64,000 nt of DNA, taken from assembly GCA_029204225.1 (NCBI GenBank), contig CM055108.1:18509779-18573778 (forward strand), written 5' to 3'. The notes beneath the pieces are model-generated. The model saw nothing but the letters and a program-made list of their open reading frames with translations. It was not told the DNA's origin and ran no database searches. Position numbers and translations under genes: made by a program. Origin of the DNA: Diphasiastrum complanatum (Eukaryota > Streptophyta > Lycopodiopsida > Lycopodiales > Lycopodiaceae). This document shows positions 12,893 through 25,207 of the stretch, in pieces (the first letter of the stretch is position 1; the number at the start of each line of letters is the position of its first letter).

Positions 12893-13584
12893 AGTTGAGT
12901 GGGCTAAAATTAGAGAAAAAAGAGAGAAAAAAAATAGAAGAGAACGAAAAGAAAAAAATGTGCTAGCTATACAAACTTTTAGTTTCAAGTCAATTTAGAA
13001 AAATCTAAATCAATCATGAGTATTGCAATGTATATTCTAATAGGTATTGTTGTTGTACAAATGATAATTACTATCGGTTATGTCTAGAGCTTTGTCGTTG
13101 TAAATATGATTTCGTTAATGCTACATAAGCCAACTCTCTTGGAATATAGAGAGAAGGTCATCTAAACGACTATGTGGGATGGAATATTTCCTATAGCCTG
13201 GAATTAACCCCATATATTTTTCACATAGAAGGACTTGATGATACTTGTCAGAATATACAAGTAACATTTTGTCCGTTTTGTTTTTTAGTTTTTCTTATTC
13301 AATCACACCCTTGTTGGAAAATACGAGTGAAGTGATTGATTTCATCCTATACATAGACTCCCGAATGATCTTAGACATTGTATACACTGTAAATGTATGA
13401 AATGATAAAAAATATCTCAAAAACTTTTTACTGCACACTTGTTGACAATCATTCACCCATTATTATGAAACGAATTCTAATGACGTTTGATGAACATAAC
13501 ATGCAGTAAAAGGGATGCAATAGATATCATAACACAAACCAAAGCAGAAATATTGTGTGTTTGTGAACAATGATTTCATTTATC
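12893..13584. other. No gene seen
   Basis: AT-rich sequence with a purine-rich patch (about 12910-12960) and no supported open frame or repeat. It separates the truncated copia element from the right arm of the inverted repeat. Confidence 0.5.
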
Positions 13585-15303
13585 TTCAAGTACTTTTCTA
13601 TTGAAAATGCTTGTCTTGGAGAATATAAAATTGTGAACATTGAGGTAATTCCTCAAATTTTTAGAAGTAGGTTCTAGAGATTTTTTGAATGTAATTGAAT
13701 ATGTCTTTCTTGTCTCAAAGCTTGATTGAATGTCTTGATTACATTGTGGAGCCTCCAACGAAATGGCTCATTTGGGTGTGGATGGTATATGTTGTACAAT
13801 GCAAAATCATTTTTTGACTGGTATACCCTGCAGGAGGATGTTGATATGTGAAAAGTAAGTTGTAATCCAATTTTGATTTAGTTTCAGCAATCATAATTAT
13901 TGTATTATTTAGTTTTGATAACTGATGTTTTAATATTGATTGTCTTGCAATTTTCGCATGGTGACTATACAACCTACACCATACATAGATTCAGAAATGA
14001 ATTAATCCTTAGGATCCTAGCAAGGGCAGTACCATATGCTGCAACCCCACTAGGGCCCTCCAATGTTGATGATGTATAGATGGAGTCTAGAAAAGAAGAG
14101 GTTTTTGAAAATCCGATCTCACGAATGCATAGATATGTTATAAGGACATGAATAGATACAAATAGATCAATTAAAAGAGATATTTGTATAAATGTACTAA
14201 AGCCCAAATTGCGACTCTCTTTTATTGAAATGAAGTCAAGAGCTTATACACGTAATTATGAAAAAATATCATTTCCTTTTTGTTGTTCTGATACAATATT
14301 GATTGTTGATAAGCAGTTCTTGCAAGTTGTGAGTAACTCCTATCTTTCTTTTACTTTTCAGAAAATCAATGTGTTATTGTATAGATTCAATGTTTTATTT
14401 TCAGTGATAGTCTAATTCATATGAGTAGGTAAATAAAAGCATACTAAGTTTCCATTGATGATGAATCTAGAATAGTTAGGTAGAAGATCATTATGCAGCA
14501 TGGCTCTGTTATGATGTAATGTAGGCTCCACTGCTCTTCCACCTCGGCCATAGTTAGAACTTCGTCATTGTATAGAATATTGACATTTTTTTTTTACTTG
14601 TGTGATCATCCGTTTAAACGTCTCGATCTAGTGGTATCCATGTTTCACCACTTTTCTTACATCTTTGGTAGATGAATGTAAGACTGAGCATTTGTTTTTC
14701 AATATGGTGACAGAAGGTCAGAAAATATTTTTTGATTCTATAATCCATATCTTTGTTTTTCTTACTATCCCACCCTTTATTCATAAAATGCAAAAGAATA
14801 TATTTTGATAATCTTTACAAAAAAACATAGTAGGTGTCCTATGCATGCTTGCACTTGAAAATAAAACAACAAGTATATGTAAAAAAGAAATCAACTTGTC
14901 AAATATTTTTTGATCTAGTACTTATTTTCATTGAATTTCTTACATCTACTATAAGTTTGCTTCAAATGGACTTTAACAAAAGGTTATCAGGAGTAAGCCA
15001 TTTATCACTGCCAAATAACGACGATAGAATGGCTTCAAGCTTACCACAATTTTCATTCATAATGATACGTTTAGAGCTGGCAAAGCCAACCAATGAAGGG
15101 TTCCATTCTCTCACAACAATCCCAAAATATCTTAACATATATTTTCATTTTATAACTCATTTGAGCTACATTACGTAAATTTTGAATCCATGTGGACGAG
15201 TTTAAAAGAAAAAAAAGGTATCTTTACAAAGAGTCATTTTAGAATTTGGAACTCCTCTAATGTCGCATGCTAGAACTGGACAAATCTTTATCTAAAGTAG
15301 ATA
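13585..15303 (-). repeat. Large inverted repeat, right arm
   Basis: Reverse-complement counterpart of 1172-3595. It preserves the 77-codon open frame (13739-13972, minus strand). It carries roughly 90 extra bases near 14000-14095, including 'aagggcagtaccatatgctgcaacc', that are absent from the left arm. It lacks the ~770-base block found there. Divergence and reciprocal indels indicate two old insertions of one element in opposite orientation rather than a recent palindromic duplication. Confidence 0.75.
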
Positions 15304-16279
15304 AAAACTCAATGGAATGAAATAAGACCTAACCAAGTGTATACTAGCACTCTCTAATAAGGAATATACTTTTCAAATCATGAAACAAGAGATTCAAATA
15401 GATCTTAAAATGTGCAACCTCAATCTTTTCTTGAATGCCTGATACTAAGTTCTTACAAATCTGACAATGTCTCATCAAACTCAATTATAAGCTTGAAAAA
15501 TTAATTTCAAATATACATCTACATAAATAGATATTTTAGGAATGTTGCATGGATATATCCAAACTTTCATTTAAGAAAGAAGCCCTAAATTTGATGCCTT
15601 CAAGACAAACCTTACAACAACTGGCAATACTAGCTCAAAAAAGTGTCGACAATCAAACATGTAGTAGATGTTAGCTAATTCACAGGCTAACCATCAATCA
15701 AATTCGCATAGTAACAAAAAGAGATAGCGCACACCAACCCAAAAAGCACATAAGTGACTTGTGTTTACAAAGGAAAAAAAACTCAATACATATAGTCATC
15801 AGTATTTTGGCTGCAGGCCTCGTTACCGGACGTGTATCCTTAGTCGATACTGTTGGATTTATTTTCCTTCTCCCCCTAAATCCTATTGTTAATCTTGATC
15901 CATTCACATTGCTATATATTTACTCTCTTTGCCACACAATTTGCAGAGCTCCATGGGATTCGAAGACATGTATCTATGCGATGGTCAAATTGTTGAAGGG
16001 AGTACAGTCAAACTAGGGACCCCCTAGTAGGAGGAGTGTCTAGTATAGTTGACTAGCTTCATTTTGAGTGGTAACACGTCAGTAGTCAAATTCAATGATT
16101 TGTAGATTCGAGTTGATTTGAGTCAAGGTCAAATAGTCGAAGTCAAGGGGTGACGAGCGCTTAAAGGTTCTATTTAACGATTGGTCGATTCGACGATATT
16201 TCAACTATTTCAAGGGCTCTCATTAAGTGGTGCACCGCATGTGCATCTAGAGTGCATCTGCTGCATAGGTCACACATTA
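15304..16279. other. No gene seen
   Basis: No supported reading frame. The part from about 16020 to 16200 is enriched in 'agtcaa' and 'agtcga' words, much like 16800-17050 inside the neighbouring copia remnant, but no clear repeat unit could be defined. Confidence 0.4.
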
Positions 16280-16822
16280 TGTTGAAAATTAAGTCCACAA
16301 TTTTCTCCTTGCTGATAATTTCTATTTCAAGATTCTTCCTGCACATTTTTTATCATTGATCTAGGGTCAAATGAAACCTACTTTGGTTCTATGTCTGCTC
16401 ATCTGATACCTACAGGAATCCCAAACTTAGACAGCCAAACTATTCGAAGGACAACTACATCAGGCTTCCGGCTAATCTTCATCCATGGATAATGACTAAA
16501 GGGTAACCATTCCTATTCTCTTTTCACATTCGAATGTCAAGCTCAAGAATTTGAAGATCATTGAAGACTAACTTCAACAAATCAGGATTTTGTACAAGTC
16601 TGTAGAAATACACTATGTTTACAACAGTCTGCAAAAATGAACTGATTGTCACACAGTTCGCATTTTTTCAACTCCCGAACAATGCGACAATTTCTCGACG
16701 GTGACTTCTTTTCAACTATTTCAAAGAAGTAAACTTTTTGTCTTCTTTTTTGCATTTTTCCAAAATGCAACAAAATTGAAATGAGTCTATTTCGACATCA
16801 GTTTTAACACCTTCGAGTTTTT
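16280..16822 (+). repeat. Partial copia 5' LTR
   Basis: It matches 19676-20180 and 61270-61826, sharing 'aattaagtcca', 'gattcttcct.cac', 'tcattgatctagggt.a.atgaaacct', 'ggttctatgtctgctcat' and the 'cattttcgcattttccaaaatgcgac' region. Homology ends near 16822, about 230 bases short of the full 785-base LTR. Confidence 0.85.
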
Positions 16823-17209
16823 TGGTCGACAACTTTGACTGTCGAGTCACTTAACTACTTCTATCCGAAGTATCCGACTAGTTCAACGAGCAACAGACTC
16901 AACTACTTCTATCCGAAGTCACCAAAGTGTCCAAAGTATTTGACGTCTTCAATGATCAACTTATTCAGCTACTTCGACGATCAACTGATCCATCCACTTC
17001 GGCATTCAAACTTCGACGATCGAGTCAACTGACTCATTCGACTTCCTCAATGACTTCAAGTCATCTATGCCGCATCCGCATCTACAACAAGGCAAAGAAG
17101 CAACAACAGCAGCAGCCAACTCCACCAATGCGGCGGAATTCAAGGAGCACACTCGGATGAAGACGAACCATCATAATTGTTAAACGACTTACAACAGTAG
17201 ATATCAAGA

Positions 17210-19700
17210 CGACGACAGCTGGTACCTGGACAGTGGCACTACCCAACACTTAACTCCTCGAAGAGAATAGTTTACTAAATGTGTAGCTTTAGCTACTACT
17301 TCTGATATATATGTAAACGATCATGCTTTATTGTGGCTTAGTCGGTTTGGACATGCCAATACAAGATGTCTTTCTTACATGTGTTGTAATAATTTAGTTA
17401 AAGGATTGTATTTTCTCTTTCATTAGATAGGAAATCATTAATCTGTGAATCTTGCATTTATTTCGAGAAACAAATTTTCCAGAACACATTCCATCAAGAC
17501 AAAACATGTATTAGATCTTTTATATATCTTTGCAGTCCAAACAACTTGGCAAAACAACTCAGCCAGATCTATGCTACATCAAGCACATTTACCTTCGAAG
17601 TTCTGGGTAGAAGCTACTGCCATAGCCTGTTATGTATCGAGCAGATCCGGCAGTAAAGTCGTCAACATCAAAACTCCTTATGAAGTATGGCATGGACACA
17701 AGCCTAGTCTCAGCCATTTAAAAATCTTTGGTTGTATATGTTTTGTTCATGTTCCTAAATAGCTTAGGAAGAAGCTGGATCATAGGACAAATAAATGCAT
17801 TTTCATTGGCTATCCTGATGAACATAAAGCTTATAAAGTTTATGATCCATCCACCAATGCCGCATTTGTTTCTAGGGATGTAATCTTCAAAGAAGATACG
17901 TTCTATGACTTTAAACAATCATCGATAAATGATGTTGTGTTATTTTATTCTATTTTATGCAGCATAGAATCTTCCAATCATGATGTTTCTTCTACAGAAC
18001 TTGCAGCTACAACTACAAAAGTCGAGCAGCCAACAGTACCTGTCACCAGACTAGACCAAGCTAGCTCGAGCAAATCTGGTCAAATTTAAGAAGAAGCACC
18101 ATCGCATTCTAGTCAATCGATTGTTCATAGATCCTCAAGGATTCAAATAGTTCCTGAGAGGTATACACCTCAATCTTTCTAGATTTCATCAGAAGATCCA
18201 GAGACCCTAGCTGAAGCAATTAACTCCAAGGATGATGTGAAGTGTCAAGAAGCTATGGAAAGTGAGTACAACTCACTGTTGACAAACCAGACCTGGACAT
18301 TGGTCGACTTCCCCACTCACAAGAGAGTTATCGACAACACGTGGATCTTCAAGAAGAAAATCAACTCTGATGGTTCCATTGCAAAATGGAAAGCACGACT
18401 AGTGGCTAAAGGATTCGCTCAAGTTCAAGGAGTGGATTATCAAGAAACTTTCAGTTCTGTTGTCAAAATGCAATCAATCAAGACTTTGATTGCGTTAGCA
18501 GCTGCAGAAGACCTCGAGATACATCAAATGGATGTCAAGATAGTGTTTCTCGATGGCTACGTTGAAGAGGAGCTGTATACCTTCCAACTGGAAGGATTCG
18601 AAGTCAAAGGCCAAGAGCACAAAGTGTGCAAGCTGCACAAAGCAATCTATGGTCTTAAACAGGCCGCAAGGGCATGGTTCGAAAGAATCAATGCTTATCT
18701 TATTCAATTGAATTTTTGCAAACAATTCAGCTGACTGTAATGTTTACTCCAAGCATATAGGTGTCAATTCAGTCCATATAGCTCTTTACATAGATGATGC
18801 ATTTATTTTGTCTAACGACACAGTCTTACTACACACTACCAAGAGTGATCTGTCAAAGGAATTTGACGTGACTGACCTTTGCGCTATTCATTCTTTATTA
18901 GGAATTCACATTACTAGAAATAGACTTCAAAAGAAGATCTACCTTAGCCAGCAGAAATATCTAGAGAATGCTCTAGAAAAGTTTTACATCTGATTGCAAA
19001 CCGATTGATACACCAATGGATCCAAGTTTGCCATGCTATGCATTAGACCAAATCTAACATACACTGTTAGCACATTAAGTCAATTCATGTCTAATCCTAG
19101 GATCTCTCATTAGAAAACATTAAAGAGAGTGATAAGATATATTCAAAGAGGTTTAAATCACATTCTATGTTATGATGGAAATGTTATCGACCCACTCATC
19201 CTCTGTGAGACTACTCCGACTCAGGCTGGGGAGAAACAGTCTCTACCATAAAATCTACCTCTGGGTTCTGTTTCTATTTGGCAGGGGGACCGATCTCATG
19301 GAACTCAAGAAGGCAAAAATCAGTGGTGCTTTCTTCGATCGAGGCAGAGTACATCACAACATGTCAAGCTTCAAAAGAAGCTGCATGGATCAAGTTATTA
19401 CTTCTTGATTTACATCACACTCACTTCAATGCTACTACCATTCTATGTGAAAATTTGAGTTTCATTGTCACTGAATCTTTGATTTCATGGCAAAGCTATA
19501 TCATTTCATTCGAGAGAAAGATTTCTTAGGGCAAGTGATTTTTCAATACTGCTCCACAACAGAAATGGTTGCAAACATCTTCACCAAAGCGCTTCCCATG
19601 ATCAAGCATCGGAAATTTTTCAATATGCTGAACCTGACGAGACTCCAAGGCACCAACCGTGACCTTAAGGGGGACTATTGGAAATTAAGTCCATAGTTTC
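17210..19700 (+). pseudogene. Copia polyprotein remnant (protease to RNase H)
   Basis: Fragments in order are as follows. The protease motif SWYLDSGTTQHLTP lies near 17217-17260. A pre-integrase piece LWLSRFGHANTRCL lies near 17330. The integrase C-terminal part, with FWVEATAIACYV and LSHLKIFGCICFVHVP, lies at 17520-17760. RT lies at 18237-18990 with WIFKKKINSDGSIAKWKARL, KAIYGLKQAARAWF and the catalytic YIDD near 18790. RNase H lies at 19278-19690 with VVLSSIEAEYITTC and MVANIFTKALP. The integrase catalytic core is missing. Stops and frameshifts separate the pieces, so no product can be made. Confidence 0.88.
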
Positions 19701-20186
19701 CTCCTTGGTGATAATTTTTGTTTTAAGATTCTTCCTGCACATTTTTTATCATTGATCTAGGGTTAGATGAAACCTACTTTGGTTCTATGTCTGCTCATCT
19801 GATACCTGCAGGAATTACAAAACTCAGACACTCAAACTATTTGAAGGATGATTACGTCATCTTCATCCACGGATAATGACTAAAGGGTAACCATTCCTAT
19901 TCTCTTTTCACATTCGAATGTCAAGTTCAAAAATTTGAAGATCATTGAAGACTTGGCCAACTTCAACAACTTCAACAAATCAGGATTTTGTACAAGTCTG
20001 TAGAAATACACTATGTTTACAACAACCTGCAGAAATGAATTGATTGTCGCACAGTTTGCATTTTTCTAACTCTTGAAAAATGTGACAATTTTCTGATAGT
20101 GACTTCTTTTCAGCTATTTCGAGGAAGTAAATTTTTTATCGGCTTTTTCGCATTTTCTCAAAATGCGACAAAAGCGAAATGAGTCA
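19676..20186 (+). repeat. Truncated copia 3' LTR
   Basis: It begins TATTGGAAATT, with G to A at the second base of the expected TG, directly after the polypurine tract. It runs parallel to the 5' LTR until 'aaaagcgaaatgag', where the Ty3 LTR starts. About 270 bases of the LTR are missing. Confidence 0.82.
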
Positions 20187-20780
20187 TGTCCCTCAAATAG
20201 ATTAGATAGAACATCTCCTTGGTTACTCGATCTTAGTTCAGATAGATCTATTGGTTAGGCATAGTTAGCGCTAGTTAGCCTAGAAAGATAGCACTTAGAT
20301 TAGATCGAGATAGATAGTTTGCAGAGTTGATTCTTGCATAGTCTTGACATTCTAGTTCTTGATGTTCTTGGATAATTTAGGCATCAAGTAATGTATGTTT
20401 CTTGATTCCTAGATTGTTAAATGCTGTTAGGAATCTTGTTTCTTGTTTCTTGAATCTGGTTTTGGTTTCAGTAGCTATTCTAGTTCTTGATTGTTCTTTG
20501 ATTCAGTAGTTAGTAGTAGGATTGCTCTCTGTGCTGAATCCTGATCTGTTTGAGCTGTAGATGGTTGCATGGCTAGTGTATGCATGTAGCTGAGTATCGA
20601 ATTTGAGTTACCCACTGAAAGGCTGGGAAATACATAATGCATCCTTGAATATTGCTTCTGCTCTGTAAACATTCTAATAAGAAGAAAAATCACAAAGAAC
20701 CATAACGACAGAGGTAATCCAAGAGAGATAAGCAGCAAAAAGAGAAGAATGTGTTCATAGATTTAGTGAGTGTGTGAACA
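20187..20780 (+). repeat. Probable Ty3 5' LTR
   Basis: It starts TGTCCCTCAAATAG exactly where the copia 3' LTR breaks off, and ends in GTGTGAACA just before TTTGGCACCGTT. That last stretch resembles the plant Ty3 primer-binding site TGGCGCCGTT (tRNA-Asp type) with one change. With no second LTR in the window the ends are inferred from TG...CA and context only. Confidence 0.55.
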
Positions 20781-21072
20781 TTTGGCACCGTTCCACAGCT
20801 ACACACACGCTCAACCAAGCCATATCTCAATCTCTTGTGTTGTGACACCATCGTCTGAGAGCTCCTACACATTCATTGACGAGCTCATCCCTTCCGTCTG
20901 GACCGAAGTCCTGCTCGTTTCTCAACCGGAGTCTCACGATCCTCACCGCGATGAGCTCCACAATCTCAACCGGAGCCGGACCACTACCTCATACCTCTCG
21001 ACCGAACGAAACCGTCATATCTCAACCGGACCCTTCAGTAAACAATAAAAAATAAAAAATAAAAAATTTACC

Positions 21073-21500
21073 CCAAGTGCTCAGTAAAAAACACGATCGG
21101 AGCACTGCCATCAATTCTCAACCGGAGTGCTCAGTAAAAAACTCGACCGGAGCACTGCCATCACTTCTCAACCGGAGTGCTCAGTAAAAACTCGACCAAA
21201 GCAGTGCCATCAATTCTCAACCGGAGTGCTCAGTAAAAAAACTCAACCCGAGCACTGCCATCACATCTCAACCGGAGTGTTCAGTCCAATCTCGACCGAA
21301 GCACTCTGCTTAGATCTCCACCGGAACACTCTACTCAGATCTCGATTGGAGCACCCTTCTCAAATCTCAACCAGAGCACTCTGCCCAAATCTCAACCAGA
21401 ACACTGCTCTTGAATCTCAACCGGAGGACACAGTCCCCTCTTAACCAATGGCCTAGTTCCAATCTCAACCAGAGCTGGAACCCTGTCAAATTTCAACCGG
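21073..21500 (+). repeat. Minisatellite in the Ty3 leader, about 50 bp then about 30 bp units
   Basis: Units with AGTGCTCAGTAAAAAACTCG, then 'accggagcactgccatca' and 'ttctcaaccgg', start near 21075, 21126, 21176, 21225 and 21276, a period of about 50. The array then degenerates into shorter units built around 'tctcaaccggagcactct' to about 21500. It lies in the untranslated leader between primer-binding site and gag. Confidence 0.85.
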
Positions 21501-21728
21501 AGCCGGAACCTCACTCAAGTTTCGACCGATGCACATCCGTCTTTAACCGTCACAAACCGCAGTAGACCACAATATTACAATTTACGGCCTTCAAACGATC
21601 TCCATCGACCATCCCAAACCGAAATCAACCGATAACAGACCACAACACCCGCATTCTGACATCCGTATCCACCGTACCCAGAGTGCACAAGTTTATTTCC
21701 ACCATCCTATGACACTCTACGAGCTGTC

Positions 21729-23146
21729 ATGGATCGCCCTAACGATGCGAATACTACAGAGGACTATCCACCAGAGATGGTCTCACCATCTACCGAACAG
21801 GCTCGATTTAACAGGTATTCCAAGATGAAAACCCAAGTCCAAGAGCCATCCACAATGATGGGAACCTACGCGTTATGAAGCTCCATACGAACGACCACAA
21901 TTTCATGCTGCCGAATCATCCCATGCACGAGCTCACTTAAACGGAGCTTTCACAAATAATGTTTCACGTATTGAAAAAAGGACCCCAAAGCTAGACTTAC
22001 CTAAGTATGATGGTAACACTGATCCTCAACGATTTCTCCAAGTCTTTGAGAATGCCTGTGACGTCTACGGCGAGACAGCACCAAAGGCCATGGTACAGCT
22101 CTTCTCAATGACCATGATCAATCGCACACGAGAGTGGTTTTTTAACCTTGATTGTGAAGATAAACGTGACTGGTTACTCTTGAAAGAGGCATTTATCAAA
22201 CGGTTCAAGCCTTTTCGCTTGATAGAAAGTCCTTTTGTCAAACTAAGTAATATCAAAATGACAAAAGACGAAAAAGTATGTGACTATATCGAACGATTTA
22301 AACGATTAAAAAAGTCAGGTACAAGAGCAACCTACCGAGTCCATGCTCATCATTTGGTTCCTCGTTGGACTTCCCCGATGGATTAGACGTGAACTTCGTT
22401 CCAATGATGAGTATACATCATTGAAACAAGCCATGTTTGCTGCCATTCGAGAAGAAGACAAGGGCTTAGATGTTGAGGAACCACGAGAACGGAGAGCACA
22501 TCGTGCTGTCCAAGAAGCTCGACCAAACAATGACACACGAGAACAGTTATGGAAAACATAGTTGGAGTTGCTTAATCAGCAACACCAACAACAGATGGAG
22601 AAACTCATCAAAGAGTTTCAAAACACTCTTAAGTCTATCCAAAGTTCAATGCCAGGTCAATTACCCACTGGTCAAATCCATCATAGACGAGAGAACACGT
22701 GGTGCCCTCATTGCCGAGGTACACACACTGGCAATGAGTGCCCTTCATACCAACCGGTCCCAGCTACCTCCTTGATCAAATGTGAAATCTGTGACTTTAT
22801 GGGGCATACCTCCCTTTATTGCTATTATAGCCCGAGGAATCAGCCTCACAACCAGTCAGGAGGACATTATCAACCTCCTCGACACCCATTTGTTTCACAG
22901 CAACAACACACGTCCTATCCACCACGAAACAACCAGATCCATATACAAGAGTTGCCCAGACCACCTAGACATCAATCTCAACAACAGCTGGCACTCTTAG
23001 GACGACCACCACGAGGACAACAGGATCTAGGAGCACAAAAAAATAGACATCCTCGAGAGTCTGCACACACACACCTGGTAGAAAACTCCTACGATCAATC
23101 ATATCATCCTGATATATCAATTCCATCATCTAGCAATCACTAGTAT
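21729..23146 (+). pseudogene. Ty3 gag, frameshifted
   Basis: A start codon at 21729 opens a frame (MDRPNDANTTEDYPPEM) that ends after about 49 codons. The gag core continues in other frames. LDLPKYDGNTDPQRFLQVFE through WFFNLDCEDKRDWLLLKEAF lies at about 21980-22320, the next part at 22343-22558, and the nucleocapsid region at 22562-23143. Zinc-knuckle motifs CPHC...HTGNEC and CEIC...HTSLYC lie near 22705 and 22790. A further CFICGETGHSW piece lies near 23265. At least two frameshifts and an in-frame stop at 22559 prevent a full-length product. Confidence 0.85.
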
Positions 23147-23586
23147 CAAACCGACAGCTCATGCTCGTGCAAACAAGCTGAGTATTCCACACCACAAGAC
23201 AACCCAACTCAGCTAGCCATCCAAGATGGTTATGCTATCGCCACCGGACCCATGAGCAACCGCTGCTTTATCTGTGGCGAAACAGGACATTCATGGTTGA
23301 CTGTAAAGTTAAAAACCAATACCATGCAGAATGTCCCGACTATGTTTGCAAACACAGCTTCAAAAACTGTCCTAAACAACCTAACAAGATCCTTCCAGCA
23401 CGTCATATGACATCCAAACCTGTTAGAGTTCTTACTAGAGCACAACGCCAACAACACGAACAACAGCAAAACCAGGGACAATCAGCTGACCCACATGGAA
23501 GCCATTTGACGGCCTCCACAGCACCAAAAGATTATCCAGACCCAAAAGTGGAACAAAGACAATACAACAAATTTTGAGATGAATTT

Positions 23587-24762
23587 TTGCGAGAGGAAAC
23601 ACATACGAACAGTCCGTTATCAGCTCATATCCCCAAAAAGGAGCAATCCCTCCAGAGACTTGAAGTATTTTCTGACCTCCTGCAAGCTCAACTCACCATG
23701 CCATTCCATAGTGCTATCAAATCCTTCACCGGACTTCAACTTTATATCCATCATAGTTTTCAGCTGCCTCCTATTCCTAATGAACAACGAAAACTAGAAG
23801 CAATTCCTGAAATTCCTCAGATTCCTATGAATATGATGAATATAGGTGTTGCTAAGGGGAAGAACATCACACTACCCTTCTCCTATAAAGATTATCCCAC
23901 AGTATCCGCTATCCTCGATAGCGGATCAGGCGTCAATATAATGGCTTTGTCATTGGCAAAGTCATGGGGCTTCAAAGCCCTCGATCAACCACGATATAAA
24001 CTTCGTATGGCTGATCAACGAGTTACCGACCCTGCTGGTCATTTATCAAATATCAAAGTTCGAATAGCAGGTGTCAAGTTTATCATCGATTGTGTCATCT
24101 TAGACTTACCAGAAGATGCCAATACGTATAAACTCCTTCTTGGTACACCCTGGATCCAGATGGTCGGTGTCATCCAAGATTGGAAGAACAACAAAATTAC
24201 CTTTGGCAACCACGATAAACGAGTCACGGTTGACTCAAATGGCCATGTCAAGCCCGCCAAGGTATACGATGATTGGTCATCTACAACATATGATGAATCA
24301 GATAGTGTCCCGATCCAACTCAAAGGACACTATACACGAACCACAGACATAATCAATTGGGGTCATGCACTAGCTACCGTGGACTGTGCAGATTCAAATC
24401 GATGTCGTATCAAAATGGCTGCAGAAGATGTGGATATTCTTTCATCTTCTACGGACATTGACACACCCATCATTCCCCTCATGATGATAGACCCCATTCC
24501 TATAGCTTGGTGCCCAGGAGAACCTAGTGTCTCTACTGCCCATGTTTCAAAAGAAGGTATTCTTTCCATGGAGGATGTCGAAATGACGGATGATCATGTA
24601 CTCCTCTATGTAGATGCTCAACGTTATCCGTCCAAAGTCATTCCTAAGGAGATCAAGTCACCAGGACCGTTGGCTCATGTCCAACTAACATCCAAAGTAC
24701 CAAACACACAAGCATATAGGCCCAAAACCAAAGTATATACTTGGGGACGTGTATCCCAATGA
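23587..24762 (+). CDS. Ty3 aspartic protease region (pol N-terminal part)
   Basis: This is a 391-codon open frame in the pol region. The retropepsin active-site motif AILDSGSGVNIM lies near residues 113-124, and the flap-side motif LLLGTPWI near 183-190. Retropepsins cut the gag-pol precursor and act as dimers. The frame is separated from the zinc-knuckle frame upstream (ends 23577) by one stop, and from the RT frame (from 25208) by further stops at 24762-25200. It is therefore part of a broken polyprotein rather than a stand-alone gene. Its start codon is not established. Confidence 0.8.
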   Translation: MREETHTNSPLSAHIPKKEQSLQRLEVFSDLLQAQLTMPFHSAIKSFTGLQLYIHHSFQLPPIPNEQRKLEAIPEIPQIPMNMMNIGVAKGKNITLPFSYKDYPTVSAILDSGSGVNIMALSLAKSWGFKALDQPRYKLRMADQRVTDPAGHLSNIKVRIAGVKFIIDCVILDLPEDANTYKLLLGTPWIQMVGVIQDWKNNKITFGNHDKRVTVDSNGHVKPAKVYDDWSSTTYDESDSVPIQLKGHYTRTTDIINWGHALATVDCADSNRCRIKMAAEDVDILSSSTDIDTPIIPLMMIDPIPIAWCPGEPSVSTAHVSKEGILSMEDVEMTDDHVLLYVDAQRYPSKVIPKEIKSPGPLAHVQLTSKVPNTQAYRPKTKVYTWGRVSQ

Positions 24763-25207
24763 AGTCTAGGATACAATCGACGATGATATGGTAAGTGAGG
24801 CCACAACACCACCCATTCAAAAACCACAAAAATCCCGATTACAAAAAAATACCATTATTGCTACAAAATTAACCGAGCGACAAAAATAGATGCGTGCGAA
24901 GCCTAAACAACCAATCAAGCCCTTGTCAGAGGGGACAAACAACAAACACTCCGACAAAGCTTCCACGTCTGATAAAGAATCACCTCAAATGATTCCCAAA
25001 GTCCCAGAACATTTTGTGGACCCACCTTTCGACCTTCCATAGAAGTTCAAAGACTTTACACTGGATGACGTTGTTATCCAGTTACCGCAGCCACATCGGG
25101 AACCTACAGCAAGTTCCAATTCCTTTGAAGGACCCGCTAAGACAATTCCACTAAACCTTAAAGATTCTGACGAGGACATAGATCGAATAGTTCATGTTGG
25201 TGCACAT

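Larger units (their letters stand above)
16280..20186 (+). mobile_element. Decayed Ty1/copia element (same LTR family as 61270-63060)
   Basis: A partial 5' LTR starts TGTTGAAAATTAAGTCC at 16280. Copia protease, integrase, RT and RNase H fragments follow, then a polypurine tract (aaggggga, 19667-19674) and a partial 3' LTR from 19676. The LTR matches the one at 61270. The 5' LTR is lost after about 16822, together with the primer-binding site and gag. The 3' LTR is cut at 20186, where the Ty3 LTR begins, so the Ty3 element probably arrived later. Numerous stops and frameshifts. Confidence 0.88.

Noticed and set aside
15698-16016. Overlapping 69- and 85-codon frames, checked for organelle-derived DNA
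   Set aside because: No recognisable plastid or mitochondrial protein and no continuation on either side.
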